Assembly (NCBI GenBank): GCA_964036665.1
Contig: OZ038532.1
Span: 20,735,037 to 20,799,036 of the forward strand
DNA from: Gordius sp. MW1
Lineage: Eukaryota > Nematomorpha > Gordioida > Gordea > Gordiidae
Length of the DNA: 64,000 nt
Direction: 5' to 3'
The position numbers were made by a program, and so were the translations under genes. This document shows, piece after piece, positions 35,652 through 48,189 of this stretch; the first letter of the stretch is position 1; every line of letters begins with the position of its first letter. The notes below the pieces were generated by a model, which did no database searches, was not told the DNA's origin, and worked only from the letters and a program-made list of their open reading frames with translations.

Positions 35652-36277
35652 TAGAGATGCACCGATTCCCTTTATTTTGTGCCGATACCTATACCAGCCG
35701 ATAGTTAAGATTTTTTTGCCGATACCATGCCGATATTTATAATATAAAAACTTTTTATACTAAAAAATATATGCAAATTAAATATTATTAATTAAGTCAC
35801 ATCCAAATTTTGGTAGATCAGAATTTTGACGATAAAACAATTGTAATATAATATTAAGTTATAATAATAAATTTTGTTACTACTTAATTCAAAAGTATTG
35901 TGATTAATAGATCAAAAAAGAAATTTAAATTTTATTATGGTACACTTTATATTTTATTAATACATAAATTTATTTTATAAAAAAGTAAATATACGTTTAA
36001 TATGCTTATATTAAAAACTAATATTGAAAATTTAGTTCTCTTATGTTCAACTTAACAATTGTTAGTTGTTCTTTTTCTCCGAAAGAAGCCTTTTTCTTCT
36101 ATTAGAATATATCTCACCCAACATACTGAATAATGATGGTACTGTTGTTGTGGTGGGCTTAGATATTGAAAAAAGTATCGGCTTGGTAATTGCCGATACT
36201 AGCAAAGTATCGGCCGATACTTTTGGCAAGGTATCGGCGCCGATACCATGCCGATACTTGGTATTGGTGCATCTCTA
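35652..36277. mobile_element. hAT MITE with GCCGATACC arrays and perfect 8-bp TSD
   Basis: TAGAGATGCACCGATTCC ... GGTATTGGTGCATCTCTA flanked by ATTTGTGG (35644-35651 and 36278-36285). The subterminal arrays are GCCGATACC/GGTATCGGC words. It splits the 3' part of element C just before its LTR homology. 626 bp; the 36066-36278 frame is incidental. Confidence 0.85.
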
Positions 36278-36285
36278 ATTTGTGG

Positions 36286-36365
36286 TGACCACCACTGAAT
36301 GATTGCTGGCGGCATATTAAATTAAGTCATTTCGAACTTTAATTGACTAATTTGTATTATCTTAT
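36286..36365 (+). repeat. Truncated second LTR of element C
   Basis: GGCGGCATATTAAATTAAGT through TTGTATTATCTTA matches 34725-34785. It then stops abruptly where element A begins; the continuation seen in the 5' LTR (TATACCTCGCTACATAC) is not found downstream. Confidence 0.6.
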
Positions 36366-36600
36366 TGTGGTACTCTCGCACCACCTGGCGTCCTAGCCTA
36401 TTTTACCCTATTCTATTCTGATTTTTTTAATGTCTATTTTTATGCGCATCTATGCGCGGCTATCTCCTTTGTATATTTCAATAACCGCAAGACGTTTCAT
36501 CAAAGAACAGAAACGCGTTAATTGCCATCGAAGAACAGGGATACATTTGTGCGTTAGAAAGCCATCATTATAGCTTCAATACGTAAAAAAGCACTTTTCA
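36366..36600 (+). repeat. LTR-like direct repeat, upstream copy (element A)
   Basis: Starts TGTGGTACTCTCGCACCACC. About 96% identical by eye to 43190-43424, diverging after GCACTTTT. Interrupts the LTR of element C. Confidence 0.75.
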
Positions 36601-37049
36601 GATCTTATTTGTAGGTTTTTGGAAATTAAATTTAACCTTTTGTGAAATTAATCTTCTATTTTTGTGTACTTGCAATTAGTTTCAATACCGTTTTTTTTGT
36701 GTGCAGATATTTTTGCCCTTGATAGTATTTTACAGGATATTTATACTTTAATATAGAAAGTCTCCCATATATATATATTATTTTGTTTAAAAATTTTGAA
36801 AATTTATTTCGATACGGTTTCTATTTAAATATTTTTGGTCTTTAATATTATTTTACAACATTTTACTCATTAATTTGAACAATATTGGGTATTTATATTG
36901 CTTTTAAAGGATTTGTTTGTAATTGGGTAAATTCGTAAATTTGTAGCAATTTAATTTATCTTATTTTGAGGTGTGGGTGAACTAAATTACTTGTACCTTT
37001 TGTGTTTATTTTGGTTTGAACTAGGTTAACTGTACCTTTTGACTTTATT

Positions 37050-40000
37050 TTGTTTTATTTTTGTGTAGTAATGTTATGGCAAGATAACGATTTTAATTTT
37101 TATAAAGCTAACTGGGTAGTCTTATTATTGTTAATATGTTTGGCGTTTGCTTGGTATAAGCTAACACAACTGGGAATTAAGATAAATGTGGTGAGTCAAG
37201 GTGTTAGATGTTATAATTGCGGGGGTCCGCATGTGGTGAGATATTGCACTAGGAGAGGAGGCGGTAGAAATTTCAAAGGCAGGGATAGAGGGAGATTAAA
37301 TAGATATAATGACGGTAATGGGGGCAATGGTATTTTTGGCAATGCGCCATCTAGGTTTAATAGGTTTAGTGAAGGGAATGTTGGTAATATAATTTGGTAA
37401 TGCGCCCTCGACTACTAGAGGTTTTAATAACAACTGTGTACGTGCCGCGGAGACAGGATTGAGGGAGAATATTAATGGGAGTGATTGTTCTACGTGTGGA
37501 TGTTAACGTTCCTAGCTCATATTAATCAACTTAAATTATAATTTGACAAGCTCCTTGCCCCATTTATTGCTTGGTACACGACTGCCCACGTCGAAAGTGT
37601 GGGTGGATGGTACGTTAATTAATTTTATTTTAGACTCTGGGGCTTGTCTCAGTCTTATGTCCTTTTCACAATTTAATAATCTTTGGCCTAGAAAAAAATT
37701 TTCCCGTCCTTTTTTTAATTCCCGCCAATTAGATAATGCGGCAGTAGAGTTAGTGGGTAAAGCCAGCGTTTGGCGGCTGGCGACGCGCGATGGACATTAT
37801 TAATGTATTTAACAGCGGCTGAAATCGATCCTTTAATGGGTTGGGATTGGTTGAAAGTGATAGATCCCCATATTAAGTGGTTTGGTCTCTGTGATCCATT
37901 AAATGTAATAACCCCTAATTGGTTGGTAGCTCCTGACGAGAATTCTAGCCCAGGGTGGGATACAATGATACCTAATATTGAGCTCCCGAGTGATGCCGAA
38001 AATACGACTTTAGTTGTGAGTCCATTTACGACGGTAAGCGTCGGTACAACTTCGGGGGTGGCGCCTACGGGTGCGACGTATACGGACGTTGATTTATTTC
38101 AGCGACCTTGGTAGATGGCAATTAAATTTGCGTAATTTAGTTAAGAGCTACTCTTCAGTTTTTGCTGAAGTCTAGGGTGTTTGAAGGGTTATGAATATGA
38201 GGTGAGACTCAAACGTGGTGCCTATCCTAAATTTTGTCCAAGTAGGCGCATCCCGTTCATATGGCGGGACGAAGTAAATGTGGTTCTGCGGGACTGGACG
38301 GAACAGGGGATAGTTACGCCCATCGATTATAGTGAGTAAGCGACACCTCTGGTTCCAGTTAAGAAAGTCGACGAGTCTTTGCGGCTTAGTATTGATTTTG
38401 GGGTTACCCTTAATCCGTGGTAGGTGGAAATTAAGTACCCAATGCCGCGGGTGGAGGAAATTTTAGCGAACCTAAATAATGCATGTTTCTTTACAAAGTT
38501 GGATCTTAGGTCGGCATATTTGCAAATTAAGTTAAGTGCTCGTTCGGCGCGGTTGATGACGATAAATACTCCTTTGGGGTTGTTTACGTTTAATCGCTTG
38601 CCGTTTGGGCTGAGTATTTCTGCGGCGGTGTTCCAGAAAACTATGGCCTCCGTTTTTCAAGGTTTGGACGGTGTATTCTTTTACCTGAATGAAGTGATGA
38701 TTGTTGGCACTACATTGCAAGAGCACGATTTGCGTTTAGAGTCAGTACTAAAGCGCATCCAGGAGAGGGGATCACGTTTAACCATAAAAAATGCATGATC
38801 GGATGACCGAAGTTATATTCTTAGGGCATGTTATTGCATGTGGGAAGATTCGTCCTCTGGGTAGTAATGTGGCTGCGATTTTAAAGATACGAGCCCCGAT
38901 TAACAAGAAAGAGGTTTTAGCTTTCATGGGGTTTGTTAACTTTTATCGCAAGTTTATACCACATCGCTCGGAGGTAGCGGCTCCCTTGCATAGATTAACT
39001 AAAGATAACGTGCGTTTTGTTTGGTCCGATAGGGAACAATTAGCTTTCGAGAAGTTGAAAATTTTGTTGGGAAGCGACCCAGTTCTGGTGTGTTTTAATC
39101 GTGACCTTCCTGTAGGGTTGGCGGTTGACGCATCGAATAGCGGTATAGGTGGAATGCTATTTCATGTTATTAAAGGAATAGAGCGGCCGATATTATTTTT
39201 TCGCCTAAATTGACTGCGGCAGAGCTTAATTATTCGGTAATTGAAAAAGAGGCTTTAGCTGTAGTGTTTGCGTTGAATACGTGTGGCGAATATCTTATTT
39301 GTCGTAAATTTAAAATCTTTACCGACCATAAACCACTGGTTCCTCTTTTTGCGAAGTGTAATGGTAGTTTATTACTAAGCCCTAGGTTACAAAAATGGTT
39401 ATTGTTTTTGGGTAATTTTGACGTAATCTTGGAGTATAAAAAGATAGCAATGAACTCTGTACCAGACACATTATCACGCTTAGGTGAGAGCGATGAAGCG
39501 GTACCTGAGGAGGAGCTAAAGGGTGAAAATTAGTTAGTTAATGTCGTAACTCAAGCCTTCCCATCAGTCAACCTTAAGGAGGAGGTGGACAAAGAAGATG
39601 AGTTGCACTTGAACGGTCAGGCGACAATCGAGGAAGTCGCTAAGTGTTATCGTGGCTTGGTTAATGAACTCAATATTGATAATGGAGTTGTACTGCGTTG
39701 CGAGAGCATAGTGATTCCACGGGGTTGCGACCACAAGTGTTGGAATTGTAGCATGCTGGACATAGCGGCGCGGCTAAAATGAAAGCAATGGCGCGTAACT
39801 ATGTTTTGTAGCCTAAAATGGGCACTGATATTTGCATGTATGGGCTTAAATGCACTGCCTGTAGTAAAAATGCGAGTTAGCCCAAGCATGGTAAACAAGC
39901 TAGGTGGCCGCGGGCTCGAAACGTATGGGACCGGGTACATCTAGACTTTTTTGATTTCGATTTAAAACAGTACCTTTTACTGGTGGACGTGGCTTCGTGG

Positions 40001-40471
40001 GTTGAATTTCAACGCGTCACGAAGCTGTCCACCGGGGTTGTTATCGACTTTTTAAAGAATTTAATGGGCGCTTACGGTATCCCTAGGTATATAGTATCCG
40101 ATAACGGCACTGCTTTTACTAGGGCAGAGTTTAAGGCGTTTTGCAGTAAATGGGGTATACTGCATTTATTAACACCTCCATATCACCCCAGTTCTAACGG
40201 GTTGGCGGAGCGACATGTTGCGATCGTTAAGAAATGGTTGAAAAATGTGAAGGTAGAGAAGGACGGCATTTGGATGTATAGGTTATTACATAATGCGTCC
40301 GCTCGCTTTCCGTGTCGCGCTCCTGTTGGTCAAATATTTTTAAATATATTACCCCGCGTACCGATCGATGTGTGGGTGGACGTTGGGTTAACAACTGGCG
40401 AGTCCACTCCCAGTCAGTATGAGATTGGTAATTTAGTTTGGGCTCGTGTGTATCGTGGAACCGAACGGTAG
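37050..40471 (+). pseudogene. Ty3/gypsy element A gag-pol, decayed
   Basis: Domains in order, in broken frames. 37050-37400: nucleocapsid with one knuckle CYNCGGPHVVRYC and an RG/N-rich tail. 37543-37803: protease with catalytic DSG (FILDSGACLSLMS). About 38190-38798: reverse transcriptase (KYPMPRVEEIL, FTKLDLRSAYLQI, RLPFGLS), but the catalytic YxDD is YLNE. 38791-39213 and 39210-39533: RT thumb and RNase H (AVDASNSGIGGML, TAAELNYSVIEKEALAVVFA, FTDHKPLV). About 39730-39860: HHCC finger of integrase (HAGHSG, CTAC). 39983-40471: integrase core with VDVAS, VSDNGTAF and HPSSNGLAERH (D, D, E). Stops and frameshifts near 37402, 37800, 38175, 38330, 38790, 39213, 39740 and 39950 make it inactive. 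Codon use is GC-richer than in element B. Confidence 0.88.
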
Positions 40472-40517
40472 TTGGAAGCTGTGGTGAAATCCCACGTGGG
40501 CTCAAAAGCCTACGAAG

Positions 40518-41410
40518 TTGAGTTTACAGGCTCTAATAACCGCACGGTTAGGCACGAAGAGTAGTTACGGTTGCGGTGTTAATAGGATATCTTTAATATG
40601 CGATAATATATCTATTTATTATTTTGCATTAGATGGATATCATCGCATCATGGTGCCGGTTCAGGGTGGTGGTGGAAGTCATCTACCCGCTTTACGCCCA
40701 ACGAGCCTGTACGTATCGTTCGTGGTGGGACAGTACGGCATTCCGCATATCGTTAGCTTTCACGAACGAAGGTATTCCCAGGGCGGTGTCCCGCACCCCG
40801 GAAATAGGAGACAAGGTGGTAGAGTCAGTCGAGGAGGGCACGCTGAGGGTAGCGGTTCCTCGACTGCTGGGATTCAGAGGAACCCTAGGGAAGTCCTTCC
40901 GCCGGTTCGAAAAGACACGATTATTGCCCCGACGGCGGCGCGCGAAGGGCGGCACAGGGTTGCCCGAAGGTGGTGTCGTAATTGCCAACATCGGCATTGA
41001 AGGTCCGCGTGTGGGGGTACAACTGCGACACCGCTGGGGGTACCCAGTGTCCCTGTGGTTGAGTCTGTAAACGCGGTGTGGGAAAGGTTGCCGTCAGTGT
41101 AGCGATGCACCTCGACCCTCCGAGGTGGTTAACACAGATGCGGTACTGGCGCCTATGGCATTGGTAACGTTGCTAGAGTATGACCAGACGGTGAGAGGCA
41201 ACGCGAGGGGGTCAGCAAGACGGAAATAATGGGTAGCAAAGTGAGACCCAACGACGTCTATCGGAGGCCGTTCCCGTACTCTTTACGGCCTGCTACATCT
41301 CTTGACTCCCCGCTCCCGTCCTTCTTTGGGGTCTTTCTTAACCCTCGAGTGCATTCGTGGGGTACCACGGACCCCACGATAGTTATAAACTTAAATACAA
41401 AACGCATTTA
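40518..41410 (+). other. GC-rich region downstream of element A pol
   Basis: Overlapping open frames in all three phases (longest 40518-41000 and 40633-41070) and on the complement. No frame has a recognisable domain. The overlap in several frames is what a GC-rich, stop-poor segment gives. It may hold the integrase C-terminal tail or an extra ORF of element A. Confidence 0.35.
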
Positions 41411-41686
41411 AAAGCGAATTGATCTGGCCTTTTCAGTAGCCTAATATTTTACCAAGAACTAAGTTTGAGGAAAATTTTATAACTTTTGGCCCATTACTTT
41501 TAAAATATAGCATCTTTTTGGCCACAGGGGTCTTGTGTACCCCACAAATGCTCTCACGTAAGTTTTTTTCTGTTGGAAAAAATGTATGTTTTTTTTTGTT
41601 TGATTATATCTTTTACAATTTGTGTTTTTAATACATTTTGAACATTCTTTTAATAAAAAATCACGTTTATTTTGATTTATTTTAAG

Positions 41687-42907
41687 CAGAGCTGTCAAGG
41701 ACGGTTTTGCGGTGCGACGTGCTGGTGCGCGCAATTTTTTAAAACCAAGAGCGAGTGCGGGTGCGCGCACCTTATTCACTCGGTGCGCGTGCGAAATTGT
41801 GCTCCTATTTTGCGCACATTATGAATTTTACAATTAATATATTTGACATTATCTTATATATCGCGGCATAGCATATCTCACAAATTAACGTTGTAGTGAA
41901 ACAACAATACATTTATGTTCCTGGTGGAGGAGATAACAAGGCGGAAAATTTAATTAACATCGATAGACAATAGCGCGTTTTTATATTTTTTATTCGTGTA
42001 TATCATAATTATAATTATTTGTTTCTGAATAAAACTTTTAGATCAATATATAATTACTTAATATTTTCGCCATTTTTTATATTATTCGCCTATTTACTTT
42101 ATCAATTATTGGTTAAAACGTTTTGGTGTATCATAATTAATATTGCAATAAAAGTTGAAGTATAATTAGAAAAACAAAAATAGACAGGTGATTAGGATAA
42201 ATAATTAACAATATTTAATATTTCTATTCAGTGTTTTTTGGAAAACTTTTACCCGCCGTTACTATCTTGATATTTCATTTCCAACACTTTTAACTTCTCA
42301 TCGCTATCGTAAGTTTAATCACATAATAATTTTGTTATAAAATATATTTTTAAATATTAATTTCTATGGTTGCTCTTTCATGCTAAAATACTTTGCTATT
42401 TATAATTGAATTTTACATCAAATATTATAAATAAATTATTAAAATTTGTCTTGTTACTAAGCATATTTTTTAAACATTTTTCTTCGTTAAAAAAATTATA
42501 TATAAGATATAACACTCCGATTCCTTCAAGTACCCCCATGAAACGCCTCTTCAGCAAAGCTAAGGCGATTTTAAGCGACAGAAGGGGTAGCCTGACAGAT
42601 AGTCACCAAAAAATGCTTTTAATGATGAATGTCAATAAAATGCTATTTTAATTGTTTTTTCTGTATCTTTATTATTTGTATAATTATAATAAATTGGCAT
42701 AATAAAAGTTTTTAATTGAACATTGTAATATATTTAGAGTTTAGATAGAGTGTAAAAAATTATGGGTGCGAGTGCGCGCACCGGGTTTGCGGTGCGAGTG
42801 CGCGCACCTCTGTTAAAATTGGTGCGGGTGCGAGTGCGCGCATTGAATTTTCTCAAAGTGCGGGTGTGAGTGCCGCACCGGTTTTTTAGGTGCGATTAAC
42901 AGCTCTA
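41687..42907 (+). mobile_element. hAT element with GTGCGCGC arrays and perfect 8-bp TSD
   Basis: Ends CAGAGCTGTCAA ... TTAACAGCTCTA, flanked by ATTTTAAG at 41679-41686 and 42908-42915. Both ends hold GTGCGAGTGCGCGCACC words. At 42510-42650 a frame reads YNTPIPSSTPMKRLFSKAKA and LMMNVNKM, the hAT C-terminal dimerisation domain. The rest of the transposase is gone. 1221 bp, inserted in the 3' part of element A. Confidence 0.88.
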
Positions 42908-43171
42908 ATTTTAAGGTATATGATGTCAAGAGGTAAAATGAGGGGAAGCTTTAAAATAACCAAAATAAAAATGGGGGTCCAGAAAATCGTTAATAAGTTT
43001 TGTAATGTATTCATATAAAAATTTATACCATCAATCTTAAGACCTTTATAAACACATGTTTAAAATTTGAAAGGTTTAAAAAGAATACTTTAAAAGTTAT
43101 AAGAAGTAAAAAAATGGGGTCAAATATACCCCACGAATGCTCTCGCGTTCGGGATTTTCAAGAATGCTTTT

Positions 43172-43189
43172 GAGGGTAAAAGGGGATGG
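43172..43189 (+). promoter_or_regulatory. Polypurine-tract-like sequence before the LTR-like repeat
   Basis: GAGGGTAAAAGGGGATGG directly precedes the repeat start at 43190, as a plus-strand primer would precede a 3' LTR. This supports reading 43190 as the 3' LTR of element A. Confidence 0.5.
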
Positions 43190-43424
43190 TGTGGTACTCT
43201 CGCACCACCTGGCGTCCTAGCCTATTTTACCCTATTCTATTCTGATATTTTTAATGTCTATTTTTATGCGCATCTATGCGCGGCTATCTCCTTTGTATAT
43301 TTCAATAACCTCAAAACGTTTCATCAAAGAACAGAAACGCGTTAATTGCCATCGAAAAACAGGGATACATCTGTGCGTTAGAAAGCCATCATTATAGCTT
43401 TAATTAAAGAAGCACTTTTACGAA
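43190..43424 (+). repeat. LTR-like direct repeat, downstream copy (A/B junction)
   Basis: Near-identical to 36366-36600 (about 8 differences by eye). It lies between the 3' end of element A and the gag of element B, so it may be the 3' LTR of A, the 5' LTR of B, or shared by both. Confidence 0.75.
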
Positions 43425-43809
43425 AAGACATTAACACACTATTCATTTATCTTTTTTTCTCATTCAGTGAAAACCATAATTTATTTTCCTGTGATCATTC
43501 AATTTTTTCATATATTGATGTAAGTAACCATTATTGAGTTCTTATATTTGAATTATTTGTGAATAAAGTATTTGATATTCTGATCTGAGTTAATAATTAG
43601 TAGTTAATTATAATCTTTTGCTGTAGCTCGCCTTTTCCCACACTCGCTATCTCCTTGATTTTCACACACTCTTACCCATTAATAAACTAATTAGTTCTTT
43701 TCCCTCTTAATTAATATTCCCTCACACTCTCCCATTAATTATAATATCATTAGTTACTTTCTCTCGTAGTTTTTAGACGTTAGGATTACATCATCCATCA
43801 TTTGAGAAT

Positions 43810-46800
43810 ATGGTGCGGTCAAATTTTAATATACAATTCCATCAATATAGTCCTACAGAAAGCTTCCACCTATATTTGTCCCAATTTAATCATTATCACA
43901 ATGTTGTCGGTTTCGATAAAAAATCCTTATTTCTTACGGTGATAGGAGCCCAAAACTACGAATTACTTACAAATCTTATTGCGCCCCAGGACGCAGCAAA
44001 CCTTCCTTTTGAAAAACTATGTTTAGCCCTAAAAAACTTCTATTCTCCTAAATTAAACCCAATCGTACAACGCTACAAATTTAATAAGCTGTCCCAAATG
44101 AATGATGGAACCATCGATGCATTTACAGCAAGGTTAAAGGGTGTGGCAATCCATTGCGAATTTGGATCAAACCTTGAAAGCAGCCTTCGTGATAGGTTTG
44201 TAGCTGGATTACACCAAACAAAGATCATCGAACGCCTTTTAGGCATCGAAAATTTGACATGGCAAATTGCGTTGGACACGTCTCGTGCCATGGAAAGGGC
44301 AGAACTACAATCATAATTATTAATTCGGAAACAATTCATTTGGTGAAACCCAGGTTTTTAAATTGTTGTTATTCATGCGGGGGTAATCATAATCGGGCCA
44401 CGTGTAAATTTCGAACTGCAGTATGTTTTAAATGTCAAAAAAAGGGACACACTGGAAAAATATGCAAGAGCGAATGTAGTGGTACGCTTCATCAGGTTAA
44501 TTATTTTGAGGGATATTCGTCATTTCCCACTTACACATTAAAGGTAAATGATCTGGATGTTAATTTTGAAAATGATACGGGGTCCACAGTGACAATGGTG
44601 AATGGAGGAAATATTGTAGTACGGAACGTCTCCGCTCAAAACTATCTTAAAAAGTTATAATGGTACAACCATACCAACAAAGGGAAAAACCGAGGTGACA
44701 GTATCTGAAAATGGCCAACGATTTCAATTACCGTTATCGTATCAGAAGGCCATGGCCACAACATCTTAGGACACGATTGGTTTCAACATTTTCCCCATAT
44801 CCTAATTCAACTGGCAAATAAATGGATTAAAGATGATACCACTCCCTCTTCAATCAATATGGTTAATTGTTCCAATAATTTGAATGATACTACTAAAAAA
44901 TATTCTTCGTTATTTGATAATAAATCCACCGGAGTTATTGATTTTTATACAACACTTAAACTTAAACCCGAATCCTCTCCTAAATTTTTTCGGCCCAGAC
45001 TAATCCCTTATTTTATTAAAGAAAAGTGGATAAGGAGTTAGACCGACTAGTTAATGAGGGGTTTTGAAATCTGTAAAATATGCCGATTATGCAGCGCCCA
45101 TTGTTACTGTTCTTAAAAAAGATGGGGGCTTAAGAATTTGTGGTGATTTTAGAAATTTGAATAATAATCTAGTTGTTGAAAAATACCCTCTTCCCCGCAT
45201 CCAAGACTTGTTTTCTAAATTAGCAGGTTTTAAATATTTTTCCATATTAGACCTCAAGGAAGCCTATTATCAAATTAAAATTACTGAAAAATCACAAAAT
45301 ATTTTAACAATTAATACCCACAGAGGTCTTTTTAAATATACTCGACTTCCATTTGGAATTGCTTCTGCCCCAGCCATATTTCAGCGCTTCATAGACTCAT
45401 TATTTAGGAACATTAATGGTGTAGTATGTTAATAAGACGACATTATCGTGGCTGGGAAAACAATTGAGGATCACAATAAAAACCTCGAAACAGTGTTCAA
45501 AATATTGGATGAGGCTAACATAAAATTAAAACGAGAAAAATGTAATTTTTTACAAAAATCAATTGAATATCTTGGACATATGATAAACGAGGAAGGAATT
45601 CACACAACTAAAAAAAATACTAAGGCAATTATAAATGCTCCTGACCCTACATCAATTAAAGAATTACAATCTTTCTTAGGCATGGCTACCTATTATGCTA
45701 AGTTTATACAAAAATTTTCGACTCTAGCCCAACCCTTGTATAAATTATTAAGAAAATCTGTGAAATGGAGTTGGACAAGATTGTATCGATGCCGTTAACA
45801 AAATAAAGAAAAAAATAATTAATGCTCCTGTTTTAGTTCATTTTAATCCTCATTACCATTGCTACTCTCCACCGATGCTTCAGCGGAAGGTATCGGCGCC
45901 GTTTTATCACATGAAATTAAGGTGTACGAGCATCCCATTTCTTTTGCCTCGCGCACACTTAACGCAGCGGAGAGAAATTACAGCCAAATTGAAAAAGAAG
46001 CGTTAGCCATTATATTTGCATTTCAAAAATTTAGAGAATACATTTATGGCCAAACCTTCAATCTAGTAACAGACCACAAACCATTATTATCAATATTTAA
46101 TCAAACCAAAAACGTACCACAAGCTGTGTCGGCGCGACTTCAAAGATGGGCTTTCAGCACCGTACCAATTTAATATTCAATATAAGAATACCAAAGGAAA
46201 CGCTCGTGCAGATATGCTCTCAAGGTTGGCTGTTCCGGACGAAACAAATCTCAAGAGGGAGATATTTGTGCTATTTACGAAGAAACATTAAAGCAATTCC
46301 CAATTACATCGGCAGATGTGGCCAAACATACCCGTCAAGATCCTGTTCTAGGACAAGTCTATAATTACGTACTTCACGGTTGGCCCAAAAAAGTGGAATC
46401 GGAACTAGTCGTGTACCATCAACGCCAAAAAGAGTTAACAACGCTAAAAGGATGCCTTTTCTGGGGATATAGTGGTGATTCCACAAAAATTAAGAAAAGA
46501 TATTCTATATATGCTCCATTTAGGCCATCCTGGTATGACCCGCTCTAGGATTCTAGCCCGTCAACATTTATGGTATCCAGGTATCGATAAGGACATCCAA
46601 AATTATGTTAATAATTGTAAAAATTGCCAAGAGTGGTTTTCTGGAACACCCGAATTAGCTCCCCAAAAATGGACAAACCCTGGTAAACCTTGGTCTAGGT
46701 TACATTTATATTTTTGTGGTCCCATTCACGGTTATTATTATCTAATTTTGGTCGATGCATATACAATATAACCAGAGATATTCCCTATGACCAGCATCAG

Positions 46801-47400
46801 TGCATCGTGCACTATCAATGCCCTCGAATCGATATTTGCTCGTTTCGGACAACCAAATTCCATTGTTTCAGATAATGGTCCACAATTTACAAGTGCTGAA
46901 TTCAAGGAATATTGTAGGAAAAATAATATTCGAACCATTTATTCCAGTCCTTACCACCCTCGTTCTAATGGAGAAGCCGAACATTTTATTCGAACCTTTA
47001 AAAATTTCCTATATAAGTCGCAAAATTTTAAAAATGATAAATTATTTAATTTCTTGTTTTCTTACAGGAATACTATCCATCCTACAACTGGTTTTACCCC
47101 AGCAGATTTGTTAATCAAAATTCACCCCTTTAGTTTGTTTAGCTTTTTAAAACCACACATGATGGAAGGGGAACTTAAAGAGGATGATTTATTGGAAGAA
47201 AATTTTTAATTGGTGACAAAGTCTGGGTGAGAAATTTTACAAGTAGTGCCAAATTGTGGTGCAAAGGAGTCGTTCGTAAAATACTTGGTCCCATTTCTTA
47301 CGCATATTTTATAGCTTCGATTACAAGGACGGAAAATAGCAAGAAGAATATAACTGCGAAAAAGCAAGAATGAATATACGCGTTAAATTGGTAATATATA
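43810..47400 (+). pseudogene. Ty3/gypsy element B gag-pol, decayed
   Basis: 43810-44316: gag (FEKLCLALKNFYSPKLNPIV). 44259-44660: two zinc knuckles, CYSCGGNHNRATC and CFKCQKKGHTGKIC, then protease NDTGSTVTMV. 44859-45041: start of RT. 45064-45432: RT palm (KYPLPRIQDLFSKL, SILDLKEAYYQI, RLPFGIASAP); the catalytic box has two stops directly before DD (45433-45441). 45448-45798: RT thumb. 45859-46173: RNase H (STDASAEGIGAVL, ERNYSQIEKEALAIIF, VTDHKPLL). 46472-46771: integrase HHCC finger (HLGHPG, CKNCQ). 46787-47209: integrase core (SDNGPQFTSAEF, HPRSNGEAEHF), the first Asp in LILVDAY. 47210-47290: GDKVWVRNF barrel in another frame. Several stops and frameshifts, so inactive, though less eroded than A. 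Confidence 0.9.
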
Positions 47401-47690
47401 AAGAAAAGCGTGTTAAAAGGTAGCATTTTGATTTTTATGAATATTCTTTGGGTTTAGTAAATTGCATATAATTTTAAGCTACTATTTATAATCAAATTAT
47501 TTTATTTTCAAAATCTATAAGAGGCTTTAATAAACCTATATTTAAAAGTTGGGAGGTTTTCTTATATTAGTATTAAAGTTATGGACATTTTAAGAATGGG
47601 GTTTAATATACCCCAGAAGTCTGCCCAGGATTGAGATTTTCTTAAGTAGTCTGGAGGGTTAAATGTGAAAATAAGAGGCTGTTGTCATGG
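47400..47690 (+). repeat. 3' untranslated block shared by elements A and B
   Basis: The ordered words TTAAAAGTT, AATGGGGTTTAATATACCCC and GAGGGTTAAA match 43060-43175 (AATGGGGTCAAATATACCCC, GAGGGTAAAA), and weakly 41530-41560. No LTR follows here, so the right LTR of B has been lost or is too diverged to see. Confidence 0.5.
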
Positions 47691-47984
47691 TGGGCTTTGC
47701 GATATTTATAAAAAATTTTATAACATGTAAAAGAGTTCGGGAAATTGACGCTTAAACTACTTATACAAAGTGTCGTGTATTGACAATATTATGTATATAG
47801 ATCTTACAAACGTTATTTTCATCATACCACTAGCGGGAAATGCCGCACTTATTCTCTTATAAAGGCATTGCTATTATATACCCAATGAAAACAAATGTAT
47901 AACTAATTTATAAAATAAAAATCGTTTAGATATTCCATACCCATCTATTTAAATAATGATGAGTTTTATTGCGTTGAGGTTAAA

Positions 47985-48064
47985 ACATTATTTGGAGCAA
48001 AATAAAATTTTGTTCTCAAATTTTTTGTCCCCCCCCCCCTAATCCAAATCCTGGCTAGCCCATG
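47985..48064. mobile_element. CGTAGCC-family hAT right-end fragment
   Basis: Ends CCTGGCTAGCCCATG after a C-rich run and AATCCAAATC. The left part is missing. Confidence 0.5.
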
Positions 48065-48065
48065 T

Positions 48066-48172
48066 CCTGTCCTTTTTAACTAATTTAGAGTTTTTAAGGG
48101 ATGGGCAAATTTCTGAATAGTTAAGCCAAAAATAACCCCCCCCCCCTAATCCAAAATCTGGCTACGCCCATG
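48066..48172. mobile_element. CGTAGCC-family hAT right-end fragment
   Basis: Ends ATCTGGCTACGCCCATG after a C-rich run; nearly the same truncation as its neighbour at 47985, perhaps a local duplication. Confidence 0.5.
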
Positions 48173-48189
48173 GAATCAGAGTCGTTGTA

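Noticed and set aside
40633-41110. Additional protein genes in overlapping frames on both strands
   Set aside because: GC-rich, stop-poor segment open in several frames at once, no recognisable motif; treated as the tail region of element A.
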